A DNA stretch of 64,000 nucleotides, taken from NCBI RefSeq assembly GCF_007923295.1, contig NZ_VOIR01000011.1, forward strand, positions 310,001 to 374,000. The letters are read 5' to 3'. The notes below the pieces were generated by a model. The model searched no databases. It was not told the DNA's origin and worked only from the letters and a program-made list of their open reading frames with translations. Positions 48,537-58,450 of this stretch are shown piece by piece. The translations under genes and the position numbers were made by a program. Position 1 is the first letter of the stretch. Each line of letters starts with the position of its first letter. The stretch is from Agrococcus sediminis (GTDB lineage Bacteria > Actinomycetota > Actinomycetes > Actinomycetales > Microbacteriaceae).

Positions 48537-49439
48537 ATGGCCGGGCCGCTGCGGGTCGAGCACGACGTCGAGGTCGGGCGGTGGCTGCAGGCGGCGCTGC
48601 ACCCGCTCGACAGCACCGTCGCCGGCACCATGCCGCCGGTGTTCGAGGCGTACGCGCGCGTCCTGCACCCGGCGATGCTGTCCGTGGCGACCGACCGTAC
48701 GGATGCGCATGGGGGCCAGGTGCATGAGACGCGCGAGATCACCTGGCGCGAGGCTCGGTCGCTGATCGGCGATCGCCTCGCCGCGCCGCAGCCGTGGACG
48801 TCGTGGCTCGCTCGCTTCGGCGAGGACCAGATCGATCTCGGCGGCGGCTCCTGGGTCGGCTCGCCCGAGCTCGGCGACATCCCGCTGCCGACCCTCACGA
48901 CGCTGACCGAGCTGCTGCTCGACGAGCACGGCGACGCCGAGGTGCTCGTCGCGGTCTGGGAGGGGAGCGGGCTCGACCCCTCGACCACCAGCACCTTCTG
49001 GCCCATCGACCCGTCGCTCGCGTCCTCCGAGCGCTTGCGCCGCCACCGCGAGGCGGAGGCGGCGCATCGCGAGCTGGCCTGGGCGGCGATCGACCCCGCC
49101 GTGCGCGCCGCGATGGAGCAGCAGCGCCTGCTCGGCCTGCCGCGCGAGCGGCAGGGCCGTGGCCACGTGCTGCTGCGCGGCCGGCTCAGCGCCTTCGCCG
49201 ACCCCGCGTGGGTCGAGACGGCGGGGCTCGGCTGGAGGGAGGGCGACTGGGTCGACCGCGGCCGCACGCCGAACGCCGTCTGGCCTGCCGAGCCGCGCGG
49301 CGCGCCGGCCTGGATGGTCGCCACCGACCTCGACCTCGACGTGACCTTCGTCGGCGGCAGTGCGCACCTCGTCGGGCGCGTGCTCGCGCATCCGTCGCTC
49401 GAGGCGGAGCGTGCGCGCCCCGAGGATCCGCTCGTCTGA
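48537..49439 (+). CDS. Conserved-looking hypothetical protein downstream of dcd
   Basis: A 300-residue soluble protein that I do not recognise. It is acidic and Trp-rich (WREARSLIGDRLAAPQPWTS, WLARFGEDQIDLGGGSW, GWREGDWVDRGRTPNAVWP). It ends in a strand-rich region, MVATDLDLDVTFVGGSAHLV, before a short acidic tail. There is no signal peptide, membrane helix or known catalytic motif. GGCGGA lies before ATG 48537, 10 nt after dcd, so it is likely in the same transcript. A strong hairpin follows the stop. Codon use matches the neighbours, so it is probably a normal chromosomal gene. Confidence 0.7.
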   Translation: MAGPLRVEHDVEVGRWLQAALHPLDSTVAGTMPPVFEAYARVLHPAMLSVATDRTDAHGGQVHETREITWREARSLIGDRLAAPQPWTSWLARFGEDQIDLGGGSWVGSPELGDIPLPTLTTLTELLLDEHGDAEVLVAVWEGSGLDPSTTSTFWPIDPSLASSERLRRHREAEAAHRELAWAAIDPAVRAAMEQQRLLGLPRERQGRGHVLLRGRLSAFADPAWVETAGLGWREGDWVDRGRTPNAVWPAEPRGAPAWMVATDLDLDVTFVGGSAHLVGRVLAHPSLEAERARPEDPLV

Positions 49440-49444
49440 CGGCA

Positions 49445-49474
49445 GAGGCGCTCCCGCCGCAGCGGGAGCGCCTC
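49445..49474. terminator. Bidirectional hairpin terminator
   Basis: A perfect 13-bp stem (GAGGCGCTCCCGC with GCGGGAGCGCCTC) and 4-nt loop CGCA, starting 6 nt after the stop of the hypothetical gene and before the convergent His-rich gene end at 49491. Confidence 0.85.
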
Positions 49475-49490
49475 GTGGCCGGTCGTCGGC

Positions 49491-49895
49491 TCAGCGCAGC
49501 TCGGCGCCGATCCGTCGCAGCGTGCGCATCGTGGTGACGTAGTCGGCGTGGCTGACCGCGCCCGCGAGCCGGTCGTGCAGCTGGTCGGGCGTCAGGCCCG
49601 CCCGGCGGATGCGCCGTGCCGACCGCAGGATGCTGCGCTCGAGCGTGGGCCGCGGGCGCGCGTCGCCGCGCGGGTGGCGGCCGGTCTGCGGCTCGGCGCC
49701 GGCGTGGTCAGTGCGGTGCTGGTCGGCGGCGTCGTGGCCGTGGTGGCCGCGCTCGGCGCAGTGGCTGCGCTCGGCGTCGACGTGGTCGCGGTGGCCGGGG
49801 TGGCCGTGGTGACGGTGGTGGCCACGGTCGGCGGCGCGGGGGCAGTCGTGGCCGTCATGGCCGTGTGCGTCAGGGGTGTGGTGTGCGGATCGCAT
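49491..49895 (-). CDS. His-rich small protein with a MarR-tail-like C terminus
   Basis: A 134-residue protein. Residues 1-75 are extremely rich in His, Asp and Arg (DAHGHDGHDCPRAADRGHHR, HHGHPGHRDHVDAERSHCAE), a likely Ni/Zn/Co-binding or storage segment. The C-terminal 55 residues (LERSILRSARRIRRAG, then VSHADYVTTMRTLRRIGAEL) resemble the helix shared with the protein at 47412 and the tail of MarR regulators. AGGAGG precedes ATG 49895. It is divergent from a MarR gene that also has a His-rich linker, with a shared operator region. A metal-response role is inferred. Confidence 0.65.
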   Translation of the reverse strand: MRSAHHTPDAHGHDGHDCPRAADRGHHRHHGHPGHRDHVDAERSHCAERGHHGHDAADQHRTDHAGAEPQTGRHPRGDARPRPTLERSILRSARRIRRAGLTPDQLHDRLAGAVSHADYVTTMRTLRRIGAELR

Positions 49896-49942
49896 GGCGA
49901 TCCTCCTCTCGTGTTCGGAGCCGCCGCGGGAGGCGGCGGATG

Positions 49943-49994
49943 CATGTCACTCGACATCTCCATGTCACTGTGCATGTACATGTAGAGTGACATG
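49943..49994. promoter_or_regulatory. Operator region between the His-rich gene and the MarR gene
   Basis: CATGTCACT occurs as direct repeats at 49943 and 49961, and its complement AGTGACATG at 49986-49994. This makes a palindrome with 9-bp arms (49961-49994) around a nested palindrome CATGTACATG (49973-49982). TAGAGT (49983-49988) is a likely -10 for the MarR gene, 7 nt before its ATG, so a bound regulator would block it. The AT content is well above the surroundings. Confidence 0.75.
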
Positions 49995-49995
49995 T

Positions 49996-50541
49996 ATGTC
50001 GGATGCTCGTCAAGCCCCAGATGCCGAAGTGCTGCAGATCGCCGAGGCGCTCGACCGCCTCGGCATGCGCCGCCCGCCCGGTTCCGGGCGCCCATCCCAT
50101 CCCGGTCGACCGCCGCGCTCGCACGAGGAGCACGAGCAGCATCACCCGCACAGGCACGGCGCCGGCGAGGAACGGGGCGCGCACCACGGCCGCGGACCGC
50201 GCGGGGCGATGGGCGCACGGCGCATGCTGCACGCGATCGTGCGCGCCGAGGCGGCCCGCTCGATCTCCGACCTCGGCCGCGACATCGGCGTGGACCAGCC
50301 CCGCGCATCCCGCCTCGTCCAGGGCCTGGCCGAGGCGGGGCTCGTGCGGCGCATCCCCGACCCCGCCGACGGACGCCGCGTCGTCATCGAGGCGACCGCG
50401 GCCGGCCGACGCCACGTCGCCGAGCACGCCGAGGCGCGCGCCGCGGAGGTCGCGACGGCAGCCGAGGCGCTCTCGCCCGCCGAGCGCGCGACGCTCGCCG
50501 CGCTGCTCACCCGGCTCGCCGACGCCTGGCCCCCGCGCTGA
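49996..50541 (+). CDS. MarR-family regulator with a His-rich linker
   Basis: A 181-residue protein. The N-terminal 40 residues include a His cluster (SHEEHEQHHPHRHGAGEER, then GAHHGRGPRG) before the winged helix: LHAIVRAEAARSISDLGRDI, GVDQPRASRLVQGLAEAGLV and the wing RRIPDPADGRRVVIEATAAG. The end LSPAERATLAALLTRLADAW is the dimer helix. His clusters in this position suggest metal sensing. ATG 49996 has no ribosome site and a -10 (TAGAGT) 7 nt upstream, so it is likely leaderless. It probably controls itself and the divergent His-rich gene through the palindrome at 49961-49994. Confidence 0.85.
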   Translation: MSDARQAPDAEVLQIAEALDRLGMRRPPGSGRPSHPGRPPRSHEEHEQHHPHRHGAGEERGAHHGRGPRGAMGARRMLHAIVRAEAARSISDLGRDIGVDQPRASRLVQGLAEAGLVRRIPDPADGRRVVIEATAAGRRHVAEHAEARAAEVATAAEALSPAERATLAALLTRLADAWPPR

Positions 50542-50565
50542 GGCTGCCGCGCCGCCGGCGGCGGT

Positions 50566-51063
50566 TCAGCCGCCGAGCGGCGTGAGCGTCCCGCTCGCGG
50601 GATCCCAGTGACGCATGCCGACGGCGCGCGCGTCGATCGGCTCGCCGAGCAGCGCGAGGGCCGTCGGCACGTCGGCGAGCCGCAGCCGGCGCGCGAGCGT
50701 CACGTGCGGCACCCAGCGGCCGGCGCGGAAGTGCACGACGTCGTCCGCAGGACCCGCCGCCTCGACGACCGCCGACTGCAGCGCGAGCAGGGCGGCGCTC
50801 GCCACGATCGCGCGGGCGAGCACTCGGCGCTCGCCGACGCCGAGCAGCATCGGCTCGCCCAGCACGAGCGGCAGCGGCAGCGGCAGGCGAGCGAGCGGCA
50901 GGCGCGCGGGCAGGCCGGGCCGCGCGAGCAGGGTGATGTGCGGGCGGTTGCTCGGCGCGTCGTGCCGGGCGAGGCTCGACAGGCCCGCGTCCGCGAGCGC
51001 GTGCCACTCGTCGCGCACGCGCGCCTCGGCAGCCTCGTCGAGCAGCAGCTCGACGCTCGACAT
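50566..51063 (-). CDS. 2'-5' RNA ligase/phosphodiesterase superfamily protein
   Basis: A 165-residue 2H phosphoesterase. The two hallmark motifs are visible: RPHITLLAR and PHVTLARRL, each HxT followed by a hydrophobic residue. The fold covers LigT-like RNA ligases, cyclic phosphodiesterases and related enzymes; the substrate here is unknown. ATG 51063 follows GGAGGCG at the right spacing; an ATG four codons upstream is less likely. It is convergent with the MarR gene. Confidence 0.82.
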   Translation of the reverse strand: MSSVELLLDEAAEARVRDEWHALADAGLSSLARHDAPSNRPHITLLARPGLPARLPLARLPLPLPLVLGEPMLLGVGERRVLARAIVASAALLALQSAVVEAAGPADDVVHFRAGRWVPHVTLARRLRLADVPTALALLGEPIDARAVGMRHWDPASGTLTPLGG

Positions 51064-51126
51064 CCGCGCCTCCATGCCGACAGCCTGCCCGAGCCGCGCT
51101 GTGCGTGGGCGCGGCGCACATCCGAC

Positions 51127-51182
51127 TTCCGGTACCGAATCGCGGGTCCCGGCCGCGCGCATCCGCGATCCGGTGCCGGAAT
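51127..51182. repeat. KpnI-type palindromic repeat, copy 2
   Basis: TTCCGGTACCGAATCGCGGG and CCGCGATCCGGTGCCGGAAT form an inverted repeat around about 15 nt. Related to 27071-27125 and 59888-59942. It lies in the gap between two minus-strand genes. Confidence 0.75.
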
Positions 51183-51213
51183 CCCCAGCGACCCGCGGCA
51201 CGCCGGAGGTCCC

Positions 51214-52149
51214 TCAGGCGTCGACGCCCCGCCGCGCGAGCGCCGAGCGCACCCGCGAGACGAGCCCCGCGCCGCCGTGCCGCAGGTCGGCCTTCGTCGC
51301 GCGGATCACGATCCAGCCGAGCGACTCGAGCAGCTCCTGGCGACGGATGTCCTTGGCCCACTGGGCGGGATCCGTCAGGTGGTGCTCACCCGCGTACTCG
51401 ACGGCGATGAGCCACTCGGGGTAGGCCAGGTCGATCACCGCTCGCAGCTCGCCGTCGACCCGGACCTCGTGCTGCACGGTGGGCTCCGGCAGCCCGGCCG
51501 CGACGATCGCCAGCCGGGACCGCGTCTCGGGCGGCGAGTCGACGCCGGTCCGCACGTCGGCGAGCGCGACGCGGAACGCCCCGCGACCGTGCACGCGGCG
51601 GCAGCGATCAGCGAACGCGGCGAGCTGCTCGACCGACGCGAAGGGGCGCTGCGGCACGCGGAGCCCGGGGTAGTGCTCCGACGGCGTGATGAGCGCGTCG
51701 AGCAGCACGACGAGGTCGGCGTGCGGGGTCTCTCGAGCCATCGACATGACGGCCGCCGCCGGCCAGAGCGTGCGCAGACCCTCGAGCTCGCCGGGCACGA
51801 GCCGTCTCGGATCGAACCTGCGCACCCGCGTGCCCTTGGCGCGCGTCGCTGTCGCCCCGACGGGGACGCCGACGACGAGCGGCTCGTCGGCGCGCCACGG
51901 GTGGGCGACCGGCAGGCCCCACAGCCGCGCCGCCGTGACGCCTGCGAAGGCATGGGTCGGCGCCATGCGCGACGCGAACGCCGTGGCGAGTGCGCGCACG
52001 TCGGCAGGCTGCTCCCGCATGCGCACGCCGTGGCGCGGCGCGACGAGGTCGCCCGCGCGCAGGCGCTTGCGCGAGACGCCGAGTCGCAGTGCCTCCGCCG
52101 TCGTGAAGGTGCTGCCGAGCGGCTCGGGCAGGGGCTCGGGGGCGACCAT
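51214..52149 (-). CDS. DUF559-type endonuclease-fold protein with an AbiEi-like N terminus
   Basis: A 311-residue protein. The C terminus has the Vsr/DUF559 nuclease-fold pattern: VIDLAYPEWLIAVEYAGEHH, then DIRRQELLESLGWIVIRATK. The D...E-x-Y variant replaces the usual E-x-K. The N terminus (FTTAEALRLGVSRKRLRAGD) is a winged-helix-like segment, as in AbiEi antitoxin relatives common in actinobacteria. No toxin partner is adjacent. There is no ribosome site; CAGGAT lies 6 nt before ATG 52149 (leaderless). Catalytic activity is uncertain. Confidence 0.72.
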   Translation of the reverse strand: MVAPEPLPEPLGSTFTTAEALRLGVSRKRLRAGDLVAPRHGVRMREQPADVRALATAFASRMAPTHAFAGVTAARLWGLPVAHPWRADEPLVVGVPVGATATRAKGTRVRRFDPRRLVPGELEGLRTLWPAAAVMSMARETPHADLVVLLDALITPSEHYPGLRVPQRPFASVEQLAAFADRCRRVHGRGAFRVALADVRTGVDSPPETRSRLAIVAAGLPEPTVQHEVRVDGELRAVIDLAYPEWLIAVEYAGEHHLTDPAQWAKDIRRQELLESLGWIVIRATKADLRHGGAGLVSRVRSALARRGVDA

Positions 52150-52334
52150 GCGCGCATCCTGCGCCTCCCCGCTCGGTCCCGGCGCGCATCCGCTCGGCGC
52201 CTGTGGAGAGCGGCGATCGGAGTCCCCGATCCGGCTCGAGCGATCTGCGCCACCACCTGGCCCCCCAGACGCGGGTCCGGAGGGCCGATCGGTGCCGCAA
52301 GTCGCCCGCGACGGACGCGCGGGCGGTCAGCGCG

Positions 52335-53834
52335 TCAGGCGGCCGGCTTCGAGGAGGCCCCGCGCTCCGCGCCCTCGAGCACCGTCGGGCGCGGGTGCAC
52401 GGGCAGCACGAGCAGCAGTCCCGCGAGGAGCACGAGCACGATGCCGAGGATGCCGAAGCGCGTGTCGCCCGTGAGCGAGACGAACACCGCGAACAGCGTC
52501 GGCGCGAGGAACGACACCGCGCGCCCGGTCGTCGCGTAGAGGCCGAACATCTCGCCCTCGCGCCCCTCGGGCGTGATGCGCGCCATGAACGAGCGCGACG
52601 CCGACTGCACGGGGCCCACGAAGGTCGACAGCGCGAGCCCGAAGACCCAGAACATCGCCTTGCCCTCGACGAAGAGCACCGCGAGGCCCGAGAGCGACAG
52701 CACGACGAGCGAGACGACGATCACGATCTTGGGGCCGAAGCGGTCGTCGGCCCAGCCGCCCACGAAGGTGCCGGCGCCGGCGGTGACGTTGGCGGCGATG
52801 GCGAAGAGGATGACCTCGGTCGCGCTGAAGCCGAACACCGACGACGCGATGATGGCGCCGAAGGTGAACACGCCCGAGAGCCCGTCGCGGAAGACGGCCG
52901 AGGCGGCGAGGAACAGCAGCGTCTTGGGCGCGGTGCGCGCGATGCGGCGGATCGTGCGGAAGAGGATGCGGTACGACTCGACGATGCCGACCTTGGGCGG
53001 CGCGGCGCCGGTCGGCGGCAGCTCGGGGACCTTGAGCAGCAGCGGCAGCGCGAACACCAGGAACCACACGGCGCTCGTCAGCACCGCGAGGCGCACGTCG
53101 AGCGCGCCGCCCTCGCGGCCGTTCGGCACCGCGAGCACGCCGCCCGCGTCGGGCGAGGCGAGCGGGAAGATGAACAGCACGAGCAGGAGCCCCAGCAGCA
53201 CGATGCCGCCGACGTAGCCCATGCCCCAGCCGTAGCCCGAGGTGCGCCCGAGCGCCGCCTTCGTCGACACCTGGTGCAGCATCGCGTTGTAGTTCACCGA
53301 CGCGAACTCGAAGAAGAGGTTGCCGGCCGCGAGCAGCGCCGCGCCGAGCCACAGGTACTCGGGCACGGGGGTCACGAAGAACATCCCCACCATGGCGAGG
53401 ATCGTCACCCCGGTGTTGACCGCCACCCACAGCTTGCGGCGACCGCCGCCATCCGACCGCTGGCCGATGACGGGCGCGAGGAGCGCGACGAGCAGGCCCG
53501 CGATCGCGACCGCCCATGCGACGACCGAGGCGTTGTCGGCGAGCGCGCGGGTCAGCTCGGGCGAGCCGCCCTCGCCGGCGGCCTCGACGATCGCCGGGTC
53601 GACGAAGAGGTCGGATGCGATGTACCGGCTGAAGACGAAGGTCGTCACGACGGCGTTGAACGACGCCGAGCCCCAGTCCCACAGCGCCCACGCGGTGGCG
53701 CGGCGCCCGAGCTCGCGCCGCGTGACGGGCGCGACCCCGATCTGCGACGGCTGCACGACGTCGTCGGGCGATCCCTTCGCGGCGCCGCCGGAGACGGGGG
53801 CGGATGCGGCGGGCGGCTCGTGAGGGACGCTCAT
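52335..53834 (-). CDS. UMF1/Atg22-like MFS transporter
   Basis: A 499-residue carrier with about 12 membrane helices. The first helix motif ATAWALWDWGSASFNAVVTT matches the W-x-x-Y/W-D-W-a-n-s signature of UMF1/Atg22-type permeases. GQRSDGGGRRKLWVAV is the 2-3 loop, and WADDRFGPKIVIVVSL a second-half loop. The substrate is unknown. The first 40 residues are a Pro/Ala-rich cytosolic tail. TACGCT lies 6 nt before ATG 53834 (minus strand), with no Shine-Dalgarno, so a leaderless start is likely. It is divergent from the antiporter operon. Confidence 0.85.
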   Translation of the reverse strand: MSVPHEPPAASAPVSGGAAKGSPDDVVQPSQIGVAPVTRRELGRRATAWALWDWGSASFNAVVTTFVFSRYIASDLFVDPAIVEAAGEGGSPELTRALADNASVVAWAVAIAGLLVALLAPVIGQRSDGGGRRKLWVAVNTGVTILAMVGMFFVTPVPEYLWLGAALLAAGNLFFEFASVNYNAMLHQVSTKAALGRTSGYGWGMGYVGGIVLLGLLLVLFIFPLASPDAGGVLAVPNGREGGALDVRLAVLTSAVWFLVFALPLLLKVPELPPTGAAPPKVGIVESYRILFRTIRRIARTAPKTLLFLAASAVFRDGLSGVFTFGAIIASSVFGFSATEVILFAIAANVTAGAGTFVGGWADDRFGPKIVIVVSLVVLSLSGLAVLFVEGKAMFWVFGLALSTFVGPVQSASRSFMARITPEGREGEMFGLYATTGRAVSFLAPTLFAVFVSLTGDTRFGILGIVLVLLAGLLLVLPVHPRPTVLEGAERGASSKPAA

Positions 53835-53924
53835 GGCATGAGCGTAGGGCCGTGGGGCGCGCGCCGGCCGCAGCCGCGGTGGCGCGCGGGTGTCGCGGCG
53901 CCCGCGCGGTGCCAGAATGCGGTC

Positions 53925-54407
53925 GTGGAGATCACGCAGACGCTGCTGCCCGGGGTCGGGATGCGCTACGACATGAGGACGACGAAGGGCGTGCCGCTCT
54001 CGATCGTCGTGCACCGCGAGGGGCAGGCCGACCTGTGCGTGCTGAGCCGGGAGGACCCGGACGACGTGCGCCTCGAGCTGTCGCTCAACGAGGACGAGGT
54101 GGATGCGCTCGCCGAGCTCCTGGGCGCGGCCCGGATCGCGGAGGGCATGCTCGACGTGACGCGCGAGATCCCCGGCCTCGAGTCGGCGCGGCTCGCGATC
54201 GAGCCCGGCTCGCCGTTCGCGGGGCACCCGCTCGGCAGCACGAAGGCGCGCACCCTCACGGGCTGCTCGATCGTCGCGATCGTGCGCGGCGACGACGTGC
54301 TCGCGGCGCCCGGCCCTGAGGAGCCGCTCGCCGCCGGCGACACGCTCGTGGTGGTCGGGTCGGCGACGGGCATCGATCAGCTGCGGGTCAGGCTGCAGCC
54401 GGTCTGA
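53925..54407 (+). CDS. RCK_C-type regulatory subunit of the antiporter
   Basis: A 160-residue soluble protein. The C-terminal 70 residues form a TrkA-C/RCK_C domain (SARLAIEPGSPFAGHPLG, CSIVAIVRGDDVLAAPGP, LAAGDTLVVVGSATGIDQL). The N-terminal 85 residues resemble KhtT-like subunits (VEITQTLLPGVGMRYDM). It ends 2 nt before a CPA2 antiporter gene, the KhtT-KhtU arrangement known for K+(Na+)/H+ antiport gated by a separate subunit and nucleotide or pH signals. GTG 53925 lacks a ribosome site; CAGAAT lies 6 nt upstream (leaderless). Confidence 0.85.
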   Translation: MEITQTLLPGVGMRYDMRTTKGVPLSIVVHREGQADLCVLSREDPDDVRLELSLNEDEVDALAELLGAARIAEGMLDVTREIPGLESARLAIEPGSPFAGHPLGSTKARTLTGCSIVAIVRGDDVLAAPGPEEPLAAGDTLVVVGSATGIDQLRVRLQPV

Positions 54408-54409
54408 CC

Positions 54410-55561
54410 ATGCACGACGTCGCCGCACTCCTGCTCGAGCTGGGCGCCGTCGTGCTCGGGGTGTCGCTGCTGGGGCTCGTGGCGCACCGCATCGGCATCT
54501 CGCCCGTGCCGCTCATGCTCGTCGCGGGCGTCGGGCTCGGCTCGGGCGGGCTCGTCGACATCACGCACGCGGAGCCGTTCATCGGCCCGGCGGCCGAGAT
54601 CGGCGTGCTGCTGCTGCTGCTCATGCTGGGGCTCGAGTTCACCGCGGAGGAGCTCGCGCAGTCGCTCGCCCGGCACGGGCGCTCGGGGCTGGCGGACTTC
54701 GCGCTCAACGCGGGCGCGGGATTCCTCATCGGCCTCGTGATCGGGATGCCGCTGCCGGCGTGCCTCGCGCTCGCCGGCATCACGTGGGTCTCGTCGTCGG
54801 GCATCGTGGCGCGGCTGCTCGCCGACCTCGGCCGCCTCGGCAACCGCGAGACGCCGGCGGTGCTGTCGATCCTCGTGATCGAGGACATCGCGATGGCGAT
54901 CTTCCTGCCGGTGCTCATCGCGGTGCTCACGGGCGCCGAGTGGTGGCAGGCGCTCGGCGCGGTGGCGCTCGCGGTGGGCGCGGTCACGACCATCCTGTTC
55001 GCCTCGCGCCGCGCGTCGGTGCCGCTCGGCCGGCTGCTGAGCCACCCGAGCGACGAGCAGGTGCTGCTGCGGCTGCTCGGCATCACGCTGCTCGTCGCCG
55101 GCCTCACGCAGCTGCTCGGCGCCTCCGCCGCGGTGGGCGCGTTCCTCGTCGGCATCGCGGTGCCGCCGTCGCTCGCCGTGCGGGCGCGGAGCATCCTGGG
55201 GCCGCTGCGCGACCTGTTCGCGGCGATCTTCTTCTTCTCCTTCGGCCTGCCGATCGTGCCCGCCGAGCTGCTGCCGGTGCTGCCGGCGGCGCTGCTGCTC
55301 GCGGTCGTCACGACGTCCACGAAGCTCGGCACCGGCTGGCTCGCGGCGGCCCGCGACGGCGTGCAGCGGCGCGGCCGGCTGCGCGCGGGCGCGGCGCTCG
55401 TGCCGCGCGGCGAGTTCTCGATCGTGATCGCGGCGCTCGCGGTGGGCGCGGGCTACCCGGAGGTGGGTGCGCTCGCCGCCTGCTACGTGCTGCTGACGGC
55501 GATCGGCGGGCCGCTGCTCGCGCGCTGGATCGTGCCTTCGCCCCGCGCGGCGCTCGCGTAG
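54410..55561 (+). CDS. CPA2-family cation/proton antiporter (KhtU-like)
   Basis: A 383-residue membrane protein with about 12 helices. Motifs include LLMLGLEFTAEELAQSLARH, SSSGIVARLLADLGRLGNRE (crossing helix), LSILVIEDIAMAIFLPVL with the conserved acidic residues, FFFSFGLPIVP, and VPRGEFSIVIAAL. It lacks the cytosolic RCK/KTN domain of KefB/KefC, in keeping with a separate regulatory subunit from the gene 2 nt upstream. The likely role is K+ or Na+ efflux coupled to proton entry. Confidence 0.9.
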   Translation: MHDVAALLLELGAVVLGVSLLGLVAHRIGISPVPLMLVAGVGLGSGGLVDITHAEPFIGPAAEIGVLLLLLMLGLEFTAEELAQSLARHGRSGLADFALNAGAGFLIGLVIGMPLPACLALAGITWVSSSGIVARLLADLGRLGNRETPAVLSILVIEDIAMAIFLPVLIAVLTGAEWWQALGAVALAVGAVTTILFASRRASVPLGRLLSHPSDEQVLLRLLGITLLVAGLTQLLGASAAVGAFLVGIAVPPSLAVRARSILGPLRDLFAAIFFFSFGLPIVPAELLPVLPAALLLAVVTTSTKLGTGWLAAARDGVQRRGRLRAGAALVPRGEFSIVIAALAVGAGYPEVGALAACYVLLTAIGGPLLARWIVPSPRAALA

Positions 55562-55599
55562 CCGCATCCGTCGACGCTCCCTGGGAATGCGCCCAGAAA

Positions 55600-57650
<2,051 letters not shown>

Positions 57651-57652
57651 CC

Positions 57653-58408
57653 GTGGCGGAGCACGAGGAGTTCCCGGTGCCCGGCGCCGACGACGAGGGC
57701 CGCGACGCGGCATCGCCCGAGGGCCAGGACGAGCCGAAGGTCACCGACCCTTCGACAGGCTCAGGGCAGGCCGACGGGTCTGGCGACCCGTCGCGGAGGA
57801 TCGACCCGGAGACGGGCGAGCCCCGCGAGGCGGCCCCCGGCGACACCCCGGCGGCGGAGGGCGGCGAGCCCGCCCCCGCCGCCGCGGGCGCGCCCGACGC
57901 GGGCGCCGCATCCGACGACCTGAGCGACGAGGACCGCGCCCTGCTCGAGGGCGAGGCCGCGGCGATCGAGGCCGAGCGGGCCGCGTTCGAGGCGAAGTCG
58001 GCGCAGCAGCTCGACGAGCTGCAGCGCCTGCGCGCCGAGTACGTCAACTACCGCAACCGCACCGAGCGCGACCGCGCGGGCGACCGCGAGGCGACCACGG
58101 CATCCGTCATCAGGACGATGCTGCCGGCGCTCGACGACCTCGACCTCGCCGAGAAGCACGGCGACCTGGCCGAGGGGCCGCTGGCGATCGTCGCGCAGAA
58201 GCTGCGCGCGTCGTTCGACCAGCTCGGCGTGGTGCGGCTGGGCGAGGTCGGCGAGGCGTTCGACATCGACAAGCACGAGGCCGTCGCCCAGCTGCCGAAC
58301 CCGGAGGTGACCGAGATGGTCGTCGCCGACGTCGTGCAGGCGGGCTACCGCATCGGCGACCGGATGCTGCGCGCCGCCAAGGTCGCGGTGTTCGTCCCGG
58401 CAGAGTGA
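57653..58408 (+). CDS. grpE: Nucleotide exchange factor GrpE
   Basis: A 251-residue protein. The GrpE core is C-terminal: LDELQRLRAEYVNYRNRTER (long coiled coil), IRTMLPALDDLDLAEKHGDL, then the beta domain AFDIDKHEAVAQLPNPEV and VVQAGYRIGDRMLRAAKVAV. The first 90 residues are disordered and acidic and contain PSTGSGQADGSGD, encoded by a CTTCGACAGGCTCAGG palindromic word (57748-57766) that looks like an in-frame repeat insertion. GTG 57653 starts two bases after the dnaK stop. Confidence 0.96.
   Translation: MAEHEEFPVPGADDEGRDAASPEGQDEPKVTDPSTGSGQADGSGDPSRRIDPETGEPREAAPGDTPAAEGGEPAPAAAGAPDAGAASDDLSDEDRALLEGEAAAIEAERAAFEAKSAQQLDELQRLRAEYVNYRNRTERDRAGDREATTASVIRTMLPALDDLDLAEKHGDLAEGPLAIVAQKLRASFDQLGVVRLGEVGEAFDIDKHEAVAQLPNPEVTEMVVADVVQAGYRIGDRMLRAAKVAVFVPAE
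57748..57766. repeat. Short palindromic repeat inserted in frame in grpE
   Basis: CCCTTCGACAGGCTCAGGG, an imperfect palindrome in the disordered N-terminal part of grpE, encoding the uncharacteristic PSTGSG. I recall this word recurring in many high-GC genomes, often between genes. Only one copy was noticed in this window. Confidence 0.5.
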
Positions 58409-58450
58409 GGCACGCACCCGAGCAGGGCCCGGAGCTTAGGGAGGTGAGGC

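Noticed and set aside
53925-55561. RCK/antiporter pair as KefC with its ancillary KefF protein
   Set aside because: The soluble partner has an RCK_C fold, not a flavodoxin-like KefF fold, and the antiporter lacks its own KTN domain, which fits a KhtTU-type pair.
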